Of a DNA stretch of 64,000 nucleotides, positions 9,453 through 17,271 are shown in pieces; position 1 is the stretch's first letter, and every line of letters starts with the position of its first letter. Source of the DNA: Bacillus mojavensis RO-H-1 = KCTC 3706 (lineage in GTDB: Bacteria; Bacillota; Bacilli; Bacillales; Bacillaceae); assembly GCF_000245335.1 (NCBI RefSeq), contig NZ_JH600284.1, positions 434,001-498,000 on the forward strand. Reading direction: 5' to 3'. The position numbers and the translations under genes are program-made. Under the pieces are notes generated by a model that worked only from the letters and a program-made list of their open reading frames with translations, did no database searches and was not told the DNA's origin.

Positions 9453-9485
9453 AAGAAAAAAGAGTCTCGCACACTCTTTTTTCTT
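9453..9485. terminator. Orphan bidirectional terminator-like hairpin
   Basis: AAGAAAAAAGAGT, a 7-base loop CTCGCAC and ACTCTTTTTTCTT make a perfect 13-bp inverted repeat with T tracts on both strands. It lies inside the 441-bp gap between the divergent genes bdhA and ydjM, where no gene ends. It could close a short transcript or act as an attenuator in a long bdhA leader. The rest of the gap holds AT-rich promoter-like sequence near bdhA (about 9400-9420) and the WalR-type promoter of ydjM. Confidence 0.6.
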
Positions 9486-9661
9486 TATGATGAGAGAGTA
9501 AGAATCGTTTACATAACAATGAATTTGGCTTGAACAATACGGTAATGGTTCGTTCATATTGAATGCGTCAACTACTCTATCAACAATTATAACGCTAACA
9601 CTGCAATTATAATAGGATAATCTTCCATGGTTTATTTTAGCAGAGGACATTTTTTTGACTT

Positions 9662-9717
9662 TGTAACATTACTGTAAGGATATTGAAATAAAAAATCCCC
9701 GGTTGATCGTGTATAAT
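9662..9717 (+). promoter_or_regulatory. WalR box and -10 element of ydjM
   Basis: TGTAAC (9662-9667), five bases, then TGTAAG (9673-9678) match the WalR (YycF) direct repeat TGTWAH-N5-TGTWAH except for the last base. A perfect TATAAT follows at 9712-9717 with no good -35 at the right distance, as expected of an activator-dependent promoter. ydjM is a known WalRK-activated gene in B. subtilis. Confidence 0.8.
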
Positions 9718-9749
9718 TTTTCCTAGATGTTAATAAACAGGGGGACGAA

Positions 9750-10121
9750 ATGTTGAAGAAAGTCATTTTAGCCGCTTTTATCTTAGTAGGAAGTACTTTG
9801 GGAGCTTTCAGTTTTTCGGCAGATGCCAGTGCGAAACATGTGAACGGAAATATTACTTGGTATAACGGAGTTGGGAAAAAAGGCTCTTCAGGTAAAAAAC
9901 TTGGACATTGGGACTGTGCGACAAAGATCGGATTTGACGTACCTAGAAATGGGACAAAAATCAGAGCTTATGCAAAAGCGAAACCTAAAAAGGTCATTAC
10001 GGTTTATAAAAATGATGTTGGCAGAATGCCTAATGCAGTGCTGGATGTAAGCCCTAAAGCGTTTAAAGCGCTGGGATACCCATTAAGCAAAGGAAAAGTA
10101 TCGGGGCATTACAGCTATTAA
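9750..10121 (+). CDS. ydjM: Secreted WalRK-regulon protein YdjM (small RlpA-like domain)
   Basis: A 123-aa protein with a Sec signal peptide: KK, a hydrophobic core at residues 5-22, then a likely cleavage after ADASA near 28. The mature part (GNITWYNGVGKKG... ending near GKVSGHYSY) resembles a small double-psi beta-barrel domain of the RlpA/expansin-like type. The family assignment is tentative. The WalR box in front ties it to cell-wall homeostasis. AGGGGGACGA precedes the ATG, and a hairpin follows the stop. Confidence 0.85.
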   Translation: MLKKVILAAFILVGSTLGAFSFSADASAKHVNGNITWYNGVGKKGSSGKKLGHWDCATKIGFDVPRNGTKIRAYAKAKPKKVITVYKNDVGRMPNAVLDVSPKAFKALGYPLSKGKVSGHYSY

Positions 10122-10140
10122 TACATAGTTTAAATCTGTA

Positions 10141-10167
10141 AAGCAAGAAGTCGCATTCTTGCTTTTT
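10141..10167 (+). terminator. Terminator after ydjM
   Basis: AAGCAAGAA, a 6-base loop and TTCTTGCTT form a 9-bp perfect stem followed by TTTC. ydjN starts 20 bp later, so some read-through into ydjN is likely. Confidence 0.75.
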
Positions 10168-10186
10168 CTATTGGTGGAGATAAGAG

Positions 10187-11233
10187 ATGAAAAAAGGAAT
10201 TGTTTTATTGGCAATCGTCGTTGTTTTGGCGGCAGCTGCGGGTTTTATGTTTTATTCTTTTAAAGATAAAAGCAGTGAGAGTGCGGCCGATGTTTCCGTG
10301 AGCACCGAGAACAATGAGAAGCTTCTGGTTTCGATTACCGATACCGATCTTCTGACGAAGTATTATGAAAATGATAAGGTGATCCATGAGGAGAAGCTGA
10401 CCAGCTATCCGGCGTTTGCCTTGGATCAAGAGCAGCAGGCGCTCTATTATACAAGCAATAACGATCAAAATGAGATGAGGCTTTTTAAGCTTGATCTTAA
10501 GTCTGATAAGAAAACTATGCTTTATAAAGGTCCGGAAAGCGCGGACAGCTTGTTTTTATCAAAGGATCGCTCAAAAATTTATTTCCGTTTAGGAAAAGCG
10601 GACGAAAGCAATTTCCGTATCGCATCCTTTGATTTGAAAACGAAGAAGTACAAAAACCTGTATCCAGCCGCTAATGACCAGGATGACAGCGTCAGCAGCT
10701 TCTTTTATAACCAAAAAACAGATTCATTTGCTTTGCTTCATTATTCTGTAGAAGAAGACTACAAAAAAACGGATGAAGCCAATGAGAAGGGAATCGATCC
10801 TGAGCCGACAAAGATTCATTTTTCGGCCGGTCATGAAAGCGGTCTTCATGAGCTTAAGAGCCTGGAGCAGTTTATCAGTGATATTGCTGTTTCTGATGAC
10901 GATAAACGGATTTTGTTTACGTCATATACACAAAAAGGCACGGAGCAAACGGCTTCTATTCAAATGCTGAATGCAGACACGAAAACCTATGAAAAAATCA
11001 TTTCAAATCAGAAAACATATAAGCTGTTAATTGACGCGCAGCCGCAGTTCTCCAAGGACGGAAAGAAAATTTATTTCCTTGCCGAAGCCAAAGGGGCTAA
11101 AAAGCTGAAGGACGAAACAGGGCGTGAAGCCAAGGTTCGGACAATTTATTCTTATGACCTTGACACGAAGACGTTCAAAAAAGCATGGGAAAATCCGAAT
11201 GGCATCATCAATAGTTTTTCTGTCATCAACTGA
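10187..11233 (+). CDS. ydjN: Membrane-anchored or exported protein of unknown function (YdjN)
   Basis: A 348-aa protein with one N-terminal hydrophobic segment (residues 4-26), then a charged, Ser/Lys-rich soluble domain predicted outside the cell. Repeated blocks such as LFKLDLKSDKKTMLYKG, IASFDLKTKKYKNLYP and IYSYDLDTKTFKKAWENP look like blades of a TolB/beta-propeller-type fold. No catalytic motif is recognised. No lipobox cysteine is present, so the helix is an anchor or an uncleaved signal. Located behind ydjM and ended by a strong terminator. Function unknown. Confidence 0.8.
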   Translation: MKKGIVLLAIVVVLAAAAGFMFYSFKDKSSESAADVSVSTENNEKLLVSITDTDLLTKYYENDKVIHEEKLTSYPAFALDQEQQALYYTSNNDQNEMRLFKLDLKSDKKTMLYKGPESADSLFLSKDRSKIYFRLGKADESNFRIASFDLKTKKYKNLYPAANDQDDSVSSFFYNQKTDSFALLHYSVEEDYKKTDEANEKGIDPEPTKIHFSAGHESGLHELKSLEQFISDIAVSDDDKRILFTSYTQKGTEQTASIQMLNADTKTYEKIISNQKTYKLLIDAQPQFSKDGKKIYFLAEAKGAKKLKDETGREAKVRTIYSYDLDTKTFKKAWENPNGIINSFSVIN

Positions 11234-11267
11234 AAAAATCACTCAGCAAATGCTGAGTGATTTTTTT
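11234..11267. terminator. Bidirectional terminator after ydjN
   Basis: AAAATCACTCAGCA and TGCTGAGTGATTTT form a stem of about 14 bp with a 2-base centre, followed by a T run. The stop of the minus-strand small ORF falls in its T run, so it serves both strands. Confidence 0.9.
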
Positions 11268-11424
11268 AATGGACGAGGTGCAGGGCAAATGATCCGAGCC
11301 ATTTAAAGAAACGAATAATTGGTATTGACCAATTCATAAGTTCCGCACATAAGTTTATAGCCAAGTTCAACTTTTTGTCAGAAGTTCGTTTCTCCAGGTC
11401 AGCCTGCTGTTGGTTTTTGATCAC
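11266..11424 (-). CDS. Small protein of 52 codons, unknown
   Basis: A GTG-started ORF encodes a 52-aa basic protein beginning MIKNQQQADLEKRTSDKKLN, with a C-terminal amphipathic or hydrophobic stretch (ELMNWSIPIIRFFKWLGSF). GAGGGG lies at good distance before the GTG, and an extended -10 promoter (TGGTATAAT) sits about 25 bp upstream. The stop falls directly on the bidirectional terminator. Promoter, ribosome site, ORF and terminator together argue for a real gene. I do not recognise the product; a short membrane-associated peptide is possible. Confidence 0.6.
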   Translation of the reverse strand: MIKNQQQADLEKRTSDKKLNLAINLCAELMNWSIPIIRFFKWLGSFALHLVH

Positions 11425-11445
11425 ATCATCACCCCTCATATCCAT

Positions 11446-11454
11446 ATTATACCA
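11446..11454 (-). promoter_or_regulatory. Extended -10 promoter of the 52-codon gene
   Basis: On the minus strand the sequence reads TGGTATAAT, a perfect extended -10. The -35 region is weak (GCTTTT at 17 bp). The start would lie about 15 bases before the GGGG ribosome site. Confidence 0.55.
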
Positions 11455-11463
11455 TGATCAAAA

Positions 11464-11498
11464 GTGAAAAAGCCCGAAACGTTTACAGTTTTGGGCTT
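11464..11498 (-). terminator. Terminator downstream of ydjO
   Basis: The arms AAGCCCGAAAC and GTTTTGGGCTT pair (one G-U) around a 7-base loop, and the minus strand continues TTTTTC. It lies about 110 bp past the ydjO stop. The gap also holds a second, T-less hairpin formed by GGCCTC and GAGGCC near 11509-11532. Confidence 0.7.
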
Positions 11499-11610
11499 CA
11501 TTATCTTGGCCTCTCGTCAAACCGGGAGGCCTTGCTATTGGATATAAGATTTGCTTCTCTGATCGAGGATTGTTCGCTGATAGAGACTGCTTTTTGAAAA
11601 AAGGGAAGAG

Positions 11611-11820
11611 CTAACTTGTTTTCGTTTGGCTGTTGTTTTGGAGATTCACTAATGAACGAATGCCTTCGACCATTTTACTTCCGCACAAAGGGCACAATGG
11701 CGTGTCACTGCTGGCGAAGTTTTTTCTGGTCCAGCCGTTGCAGTCTTCTTTTGTGCATTCCCAAGTACTCACATCTTCCTTTGGCAGCGGTTCTTGATTT
11801 CGTTTATTATAGTAAGACAT
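11611..11820 (-). CDS. ydjO: Cold-inducible zinc-ribbon protein YdjO
   Basis: A 69-aa protein (MSYYNKRNQEPL...). Four cysteines arranged as CTKEDC and CPLC about 27 residues apart form a compact zinc ribbon. A longer in-frame start twelve codons upstream exists, but GGGAAGAAGTGACTTT fits this ATG. YdjO is described as cold-inducible in B. subtilis; its molecular function is unknown. A role in nucleic-acid or protein binding is only suggested by the ribbon. Confidence 0.85.
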   Translation of the reverse strand: MSYYNKRNQEPLPKEDVSTWECTKEDCNGWTRKNFASSDTPLCPLCGSKMVEGIRSLVNLQNNSQTKTS

Positions 11821-11901
11821 AAAGTCACTTCTTCCCTCATGTATTTTACTGCACATTCTTATTGTCTCATACTTTGCCCTAATCTCCTAATTCCTTTTTC
11901 T

Positions 11902-12717
11902 TTATGACTTTCCAATCCGCTCATCTAAAAAGGACAGGAGCGTTCTGTTGAAAGCATCCGGTTCTTCTAAAAACGGACAATGGCTGCTCTTAGAAAATGT
12001 AACGAGCTTTGAGTTTGGAATATGTTCACACAGGTGTTCTCCGGCTTCTATTGAGAAAAATTTGCGGTCTTCTCCGAAGCATAACAATGTCGGCACATGA
12101 ACGTTTTGAATGGATTCGCGATAATCAGCTGCCGTTTGATTAAATAAAATCGTGCTTGAAATGGCTGCCGGCTGTTTCAACATTTCGGCAAGCATCCATT
12201 CTGTTTCTGTTGATGCAGGCGGCTCTGCGAACATATTATTGATGAAGCTTTTGTAGAATGGAAGCGGGTCAGTTTGAATAGCGTGCATCGCTGTTTTCAA
12301 GCCGTCAAAGTCAAACGGGCCGTGTCCCCAGCCGTCCCATTGGTAGTCGGAAGCCGATTGATCGACGATAACAGCGGCTCGAATGTTATCATTCCCAAAT
12401 TGATTGATATAATCCCATACCACGAAAGCGCCCATTGACCAGCCGACAAGGACGGCAGGATCAAGCTCCATCGCACACATAAATTCCTTAATATCACGGG
12501 CGTATTGGGAAATGGTGTGTCCATGAAGAACTTTGTCGGATTCGCCGTGCCCTCTAAGATCGAGACGAATACATTGATAATTGGCAGATAGCGCTGAAAG
12601 TTGTTTGTGGAAAAATTGTCCGCTCATAAGCACGCCGTGTATAAATAGGATCGGTGTCCCGCTGCCGTGAGTTTCGTAGTATAGTCGGGTCTGATCTTCT
12701 AATGTGATGTATGGCAT
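11902..12717 (-). CDS. ydjP: Alpha/beta-hydrolase YdjP
   Basis: A 271-aa alpha/beta-hydrolase fold protein. The oxyanion region HGVLMSG lies near residue 26-32, the nucleophile elbow GWSMG near 93-97 (Ser95), and the catalytic His in [10 protein letters not shown] near the C-end. The family includes non-haem chloroperoxidases and esterases; the substrate is unknown. The chosen ATG has AAAGGAGGAGAAAAC in front; an upstream in-frame start would overlap yeaA. It lies 13 bp after yeaA on the same strand and is probably co-transcribed with it. Confidence 0.88.
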   Translation of the reverse strand: MPYITLEDQTRLYYETHGSGTPILFIHGVLMSGQFFHKQLSALSANYQCIRLDLRGHGESDKVLHGHTISQYARDIKEFMCAMELDPAVLVGWSMGAFVVWDYINQFGNDNIRAAVIVDQSASDYQWDGWGHGPFDFDGLKTAMHAIQTDPLPFYKSFINNMFAEPPASTETEWMLAEMLKQPAAISSTILFNQTAADYRESIQNVHVPTLLCFGEDRKFFSIEAGEHLCEHIPNSKLVTFSKSSHCPFLEEPDAFNRTLLSFLDERIGKS

Positions 12718-12730
12718 GTTTTCTCCTCCT

Positions 12731-13717
12731 TTAGTTTCCGTCATGCGAATGAATGGCTGATGAACTGATGATCACAGCTGTCGCGGCTGCTTGCTGTGCT
12801 TGGATGGCTGTTTCAATGGCTGTGTACAGCCCTGATTCCATCAGCAGATTTTTCTCCATATACTCGCTGAGATATAAGCTGACAGCAATTTTGAAATTCA
12901 TATCCTTTTCCCATTTAAATGCTTTTTCTTGGTTCAGCTCATGCGCAATGCCCAAAACGGTTTTGATATCCGGCTCTTCCAAGAATGTGAGGAGGGAGAG
13001 ATCGGGATAATGAAAATCTTTTGGCTTTTTATGAGATTCAGTAATGGATTGAAAGATATGTTTGCATTGGGATACAAGGATTTCAGGGTCTTTTTCACTT
13101 TGCAGAGCAAGAATATGGCTGACGTGTTGTAAGTATTGGCCTTTTTTAAAGCCGTTAGCGGACAGCAGCTGGTAACATGATTCTGCCTTGTTCAGCGCCT
13201 GCAACCCTTTTCCGTTTTGGGCAAGCAATACGGCAAGCGGAACATTTTGAGTTGAAGTGAGAAAATAGTGATTTTTCTTCATCTGCTGATAAACAGAGAG
13301 CCCCATGTTCATCTGTTCTCTTTGGTTTATCGTTTCGGTCTTGCCGGTGAGCAAGATCAGAGCGGAAATGTACGTGAAAATATCCCGTTTATAACCAAGC
13401 CTCACCATTTGGTTGTATACATCGATAAACGTAAGAAACGCTTGTTCCGCCTCATGCTGAAAATGAATATCCAGAATTGATGCGACAGTAAATCGGTGGT
13501 GAGAATTGAGTGTTGAAAAGCTGCCGATGTTTGATTTTATATAGCTGCTCAAATCATAAAAGCGCTGAAAATCAAAATCTCTTTTATTCACAATATATGC
13601 AGAGGAGATGAGCATTAATATCTGATTATGAGCAACTTTCCATCTTAATTTTGATTTTAATTCGTCATAAATTGAAATGTATTGAGTTGTTTTATTTTTG
13701 AGATCGTTTGTCAGCAT
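12731..13717 (-). CDS. yeaA: Conserved protein YeaA, unknown function (possibly DUF4003 family)
   Basis: A 328-aa, mostly helical soluble protein with no signal peptide or membrane segment. Phrases such as [18 protein letters not shown] and [17 protein letters not shown] resemble Bacillus proteins grouped as DUF4003, a family recalled from memory. No catalytic motif is visible. It is followed closely by ydjP, and its own upstream neighbour on the strand is cotA, separated by a terminator. Function unknown. Confidence 0.8.
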   Translation of the reverse strand: MLTNDLKNKTTQYISIYDELKSKLRWKVAHNQILMLISSAYIVNKRDFDFQRFYDLSSYIKSNIGSFSTLNSHHRFTVASILDIHFQHEAEQAFLTFIDVYNQMVRLGYKRDIFTYISALILLTGKTETINQREQMNMGLSVYQQMKKNHYFLTSTQNVPLAVLLAQNGKGLQALNKAESCYQLLSANGFKKGQYLQHVSHILALQSEKDPEILVSQCKHIFQSITESHKKPKDFHYPDLSLLTFLEEPDIKTVLGIAHELNQEKAFKWEKDMNFKIAVSLYLSEYMEKNLLMESGLYTAIETAIQAQQAAATAVIISSSAIHSHDGN

Positions 13718-13782
13718 AGTAAGCAGCTCCTTTTTTCGCTGTTTCTAAGTTATACGATTTATGGAAGAAAAAGTTTCATAGA

Positions 13783-13807
13783 TAAAAAAACCTGCCGGCA
13801 GCAGGCA
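13783..13807 (-). terminator. Terminator of cotA
   Basis: On the minus strand CCTGC, loop TGCCG and GCAGG are followed by TTTTTTT. It lies just past the cotA stop. Confidence 0.8.
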
Positions 13808-13820
13808 AGTTTTTTGGGCC

Positions 13821-15362
13821 TTATTTATGGGGGTCAATCACATCCATCGGTCTCATCATGTCATAGTCTTCATGCTCAAGAATGTGGCAATGCCATACGT
13901 ACCGCCCAGTGTATGGCCCGAATGTTACGGCAATTCTCAGGACTTCACCGGCGTGGGACTGAACCGTGTCTTTCCAGCCTTTTTCACTTGGTGGCGGCGG
14001 AACGGCGGGCCCGGTGTAGAACAGTTCTCCGCGCTCTTCAAAACGGGCTGTATCAAATGGGCGCCGGTCCAATACACGGAAGGAGACCAAATGAAGATGG
14101 ATGGGATGTGTTCCGCGTGTCGGATTGATGATCGACCATACTTCGGTAGAACCGGCTTTCGGTGCTTCAGTGACAGGATCGTGCCAGCGTTTGTTGTTAA
14201 GAAGAAGGACGGGTCTGCCGTATTGATCTTGAGTTCCTGCCAGCTTCAATGTTCGGAGGTTTTGTATTCTTTCGTGCTGCACTGAAGGGTAAGACGCCAG
14301 GTATTTTGGCTTTCTGCTTTCGTCTTTTTGGGCTAACGGTTTTGTGACCCTGAATTGCATGATGTTTGCGTCTGTTTCCGGATTAACGTCGCCTCCGCAG
14401 CCCTCGCTGTTTGCTAAAATGATCGATTGTCCTTCAAACGCGGCGAAGTCAATGAGAATATCAAAGCGCTCAGCCGGCGCGATACTGAAAGAGTTTAGCT
14501 TGACGGAGCGTGGCAAAAGTCCGCCGTCAGAACCGATCTGGATAAATTCTCCGCCATTATCAAGTGACAGGTTATATGTTCTAGTATTAGAGGCATTGAT
14601 GACGCGGAAGCGGTATTTTCTCGGTTCGACCTCCATGTATGGCCATGCCTTCCCGTTGACGAGAATTGTATCTCCGCAAAAGGCTGGAACGATTGACGGA
14701 TTAGGCAGTGACGGTGAAGGGTTTTCCGGTCCGCTCGGATAAAATAAAGAGCCATCTTCATTAATCGTACGGTCCGTGATTAAAAGCGGCACATCGTATT
14801 CACCTGATGGAAGCTTTAGGCGTTTTTCCTTTGGATCATAAATGATATAAGCGCCGATGAGCCCGGCATACACATTCAGCCTCGTCAGTGCCATGGCATG
14901 ATCGTGATACCACAAAATAGCTCCGCGCTGCTGATTTGGATAATGGTAAACCTCACGTTTAAAATAAGGTCCTGTTTGTTCAAAGTCTTTAGAAAACCAC
15001 GCCTCCGGATAACCGTCACTATCATCTGGAGTGACGCCACCGTGTAAATGAACGACGGTTTTTACCTCGGGTTCGGCATGCTGGCTGTCACTGTGATGAA
15101 TGGTGTGATCAATCGGTAGGAAATGCTCTGAAGGAAGGTTATTCATCCATTTCACATAAACGTTTTCATTTCTGTTGGCTTCAATGGTAGGGCCGGGAAA
15201 TAAACCATTATAGCCCCACAGGCGGGTTGGAGGGAGATCGCGGTGAAGCTGATGGTAGCATTCCTCCATGGTTACTTCGTAGTATGTGCTATCTTTTGAC
15301 TGCTGTACCGGCTTTAGTGTATCTGGGATTGGGAGAGCATCCGCAAATTTTTCAAGTGTCAT
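13821..15362 (-). CDS. cotA: Spore-coat laccase CotA (multicopper oxidase)
   Basis: A 513-aa multicopper oxidase of the outer spore coat that makes the brown pigment and oxidises bilirubin and ABTS-like substrates. Copper-binding motifs are all present: HLHGG, WYHDH, HPIHLH and the C-terminal HCHILEHEDYDMM, which gives the type-1 Cys, His and Met. An ATG two codons upstream is in frame, but the AAGGA ribosome site lies only 3 bp from it and 9 bp from this one, and 513 aa equals the known length. No Sec signal, as usual. A sigma-K promoter lies upstream. Confidence 0.96.
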   Translation of the reverse strand: MTLEKFADALPIPDTLKPVQQSKDSTYYEVTMEECYHQLHRDLPPTRLWGYNGLFPGPTIEANRNENVYVKWMNNLPSEHFLPIDHTIHHSDSQHAEPEVKTVVHLHGGVTPDDSDGYPEAWFSKDFEQTGPYFKREVYHYPNQQRGAILWYHDHAMALTRLNVYAGLIGAYIIYDPKEKRLKLPSGEYDVPLLITDRTINEDGSLFYPSGPENPSPSLPNPSIVPAFCGDTILVNGKAWPYMEVEPRKYRFRVINASNTRTYNLSLDNGGEFIQIGSDGGLLPRSVKLNSFSIAPAERFDILIDFAAFEGQSIILANSEGCGGDVNPETDANIMQFRVTKPLAQKDESRKPKYLASYPSVQHERIQNLRTLKLAGTQDQYGRPVLLLNNKRWHDPVTEAPKAGSTEVWSIINPTRGTHPIHLHLVSFRVLDRRPFDTARFEERGELFYTGPAVPPPPSEKGWKDTVQSHAGEVLRIAVTFGPYTGRYVWHCHILEHEDYDMMRPMDVIDPHK

Positions 15363-15401
15363 TTTCATCTGTCCTTATTTAAATTTTCCTAATTGGTACT
15401 A

Positions 15402-15430
15402 TAGTTAATGACACTATGGACGTGAAGGTG
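15402..15430 (-). promoter_or_regulatory. Sigma-K promoter of cotA
   Basis: On the minus strand CACC (15427-15430), 16 bp and CATTAACTA match the sigma-K consensus (mACm, 16-17 bp, CATAnnnTA) with one mismatch. The start would be near 15395. Late mother-cell expression of cotA is established. Confidence 0.75.
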
Positions 15431-15432
15431 AC

Positions 15433-15459
15433 AAAAAAATCCTGCCGTTAAGGCAGGAT
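15433..15459 (-). terminator. Terminator of gabP, with the stop codon in its loop
   Basis: ATCCTGCC and GGCAGGAT form an 8-bp stem, and the 5-base loop contains the gabP TAA. On the minus strand TTTTTTT follows. The stem therefore uses the last gabP codons. Confidence 0.85.
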
Positions 15460-16857
15460 ATCGGGCTGTTGCTGAGTAACCTGTTTGGCTGATGCTTTTT
15501 CAGACACCTTGCGTTTTCTGAACACAAGATAAGAAAGCAACACGATGCCTGTGATAAAGCCTGTCAGCAGCAGTTCATCTCTCATCGATTCAATAAATGC
15601 CATGGATACTAAAATACCGCAGATGGCAATAATGGTCACGTAGGTTAAGAACGGGAAGAACCACATCTTGATCTTCAATGCTTCCGGGTTTGTTTTTTCG
15701 AGACTTTTTCGCATTCTCAGCTGGGAAACAGCGATGACAAGATAGACGAGCAGGGCAATTGCGCCTGATGAGTTAACTAAGAATAAAAAGACGGTGTCAG
15801 GTGAGAAGTAGTTCATTACGACCGCAATATAAGAGAAAAATGTTCCGGCAACAATTGCTTGTACGGGAACTCCTTTTTTGCTCAGTTTCATAAAGCGGCG
15901 CGGCGCTTCGTTTCTTTCTGCAAGTGAATACAGCATTCTGGATGTGGTGTACAAACCTGAATTCAGGCAAGAAAGTACAGCTGTGAGGACGATAAAGTTC
16001 ATAATCTGCGCGGCTGCCGGCACTCCAATATGCTCAAGAACAGCGACGAAAGGGCTTTCTAAAATATTAGCTGAGTTCCAAGGCAGAAGCGCCACGACAA
16101 CGGCGATTGAACCAACGTAAAAGACAATGATGCGCCACACAACGGATCGGGTCGCTTTTGTTACGGATTGAACCGGGTTTGATGTTTCACCGGCAGCAAT
16201 CGCAACAATCTCCGTTCCCATAAAGGAGAAGATTACGACAACAATTCCGAGCAATACAGAGCCTATGCCTTCAGGGAAAAATCCGCCTTGGCCCGTAATA
16301 TTTGCGAAACCGACTGGATCACTGCCTGGGGCGAAGCCAAAAATAAATGCAAAACCAACGATTAAGAATGCGATGATTGTAACAACTTTAATGAGGGAGA
16401 ACCAATATTCAAACTCACCAAACGATTTAACAGAGTAGATGTTTGTCAGAGTGAGTAAAATCGTCAAAATTAGGCTCGTCATCCACAGCGGAATATCGTG
16501 GAACCAGTATTGGATAATGCCGGCTCCTGCGATTGCTTCAATAGCGATGACAATAACCCAGAAAAACCAATAGAGCCAGCCGATTGCAAATCCGGCCCAC
16601 GGTCCGATAGCATCATGAGCGTATTGGGAAAATGATCCGCTTGTCGGGTTTACGGCCGACATTTCACCAAGCATCCGCATGATAAAGATGACCAGTAATC
16701 CGGCTAATGCATAGGAGACAATGGCACCGGGCCCGGTCGAGTGAATTACTGAACCGCTGCCAACAAATAGTCCGGCTCCGATCACGCCGGCGATAGAAAT
16801 CATCGTCATATGTCGGGTCTTTAATTCTTTTTTTAATCCTGATTGAGACTGGTTCAT
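15448..16857 (-). CDS. gabP: Gamma-aminobutyrate (GABA) permease
   Basis: A 469-aa amino-acid/polyamine/organocation-family transporter with twelve hydrophobic segments. The N-terminal family motif is clear: KTRHMTMISIAGVIGAGLF, then GPGAIVSYALAGLLV. It imports GABA and proline analogues as a nitrogen source. GTAACCTCC on the complementary strand gives AAGGAGGTAAC before the ATG. A perfect TnrA box lies 87 bp upstream, matching known activation under nitrogen limitation. Confidence 0.94.
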   Translation of the reverse strand: MNQSQSGLKKELKTRHMTMISIAGVIGAGLFVGSGSVIHSTGPGAIVSYALAGLLVIFIMRMLGEMSAVNPTSGSFSQYAHDAIGPWAGFAIGWLYWFFWVIVIAIEAIAGAGIIQYWFHDIPLWMTSLILTILLTLTNIYSVKSFGEFEYWFSLIKVVTIIAFLIVGFAFIFGFAPGSDPVGFANITGQGGFFPEGIGSVLLGIVVVIFSFMGTEIVAIAAGETSNPVQSVTKATRSVVWRIIVFYVGSIAVVVALLPWNSANILESPFVAVLEHIGVPAAAQIMNFIVLTAVLSCLNSGLYTTSRMLYSLAERNEAPRRFMKLSKKGVPVQAIVAGTFFSYIAVVMNYFSPDTVFLFLVNSSGAIALLVYLVIAVSQLRMRKSLEKTNPEALKIKMWFFPFLTYVTIIAICGILVSMAFIESMRDELLLTGFITGIVLLSYLVFRKRKVSEKASAKQVTQQQPDILP

Positions 16858-16943
16858 ATGTTACCTCCTTGAAGAATAGAGTTGTTACTGAATATTATGA
16901 TAATTGAAACTGTAACATAAATATACATTTTGTCGAAAATTTA

Positions 16944-16960
16944 TGTCAGAAAATATAACA
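16944..16960. promoter_or_regulatory. TnrA box upstream of gabP
   Basis: TGTCAGAAAATATAACA matches the TnrA consensus TGTNANAWWWTNTNACA at every fixed position. It lies about 50 bp upstream of a minus-strand CATAAT (16894-16899), the usual activation distance. The rest of the 414-bp gap to mneS is AT-rich, with no gene seen. Confidence 0.9.
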
Positions 16961-17140
16961 GTTTATTTCAAATTTGTCGGGTTTTGTTTGCTGTTTTTGG
17001 AGTGCGTATGTTCGACATAAAAGAAAAAATTTTCCGTCAATTATTCGTTTTTTCGATTTGTTATATTTTTGAAAAAAGTGTTGATTGGCTAGAAGTATTG
17101 GCATGATTGGGTTTGAAACACTTTTTATAAATGAAAATTT

Positions 17141-17156
17141 GTTGCGTTAAGTAAAA
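17141..17156. promoter_or_regulatory. Candidate MntR box upstream of mneS
   Basis: GTTGCGTTAAGTAAAA matches the MntR consensus TTTGCCTTAAGGAAAC at 12 of 16 positions, including the TTAAG core. It sits 116 bp before the mneS start. MntR is known to activate the B. subtilis manganese-efflux genes. The match is moderate. Confidence 0.35.
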
Positions 17157-17271
17157 AGAGTTCTACCGTCACTAATTTTCTGTGGTGAGTGAATCATGTT
17201 TCTATAGACCCACTGCTGTTCAGCTTTGTATCATAATGATAGGAAAACGTGAGCGGAAAGGAGGTTTTTTT

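Noticed and set aside
9354..9650. 98-codon minus-strand ORF between bdhA and ydjM
   Set aside because: It reads through the orphan terminator hairpin, is Phe/Tyr/Lys-rich as expected for AT-rich noncoding DNA, and has no clear ribosome site.
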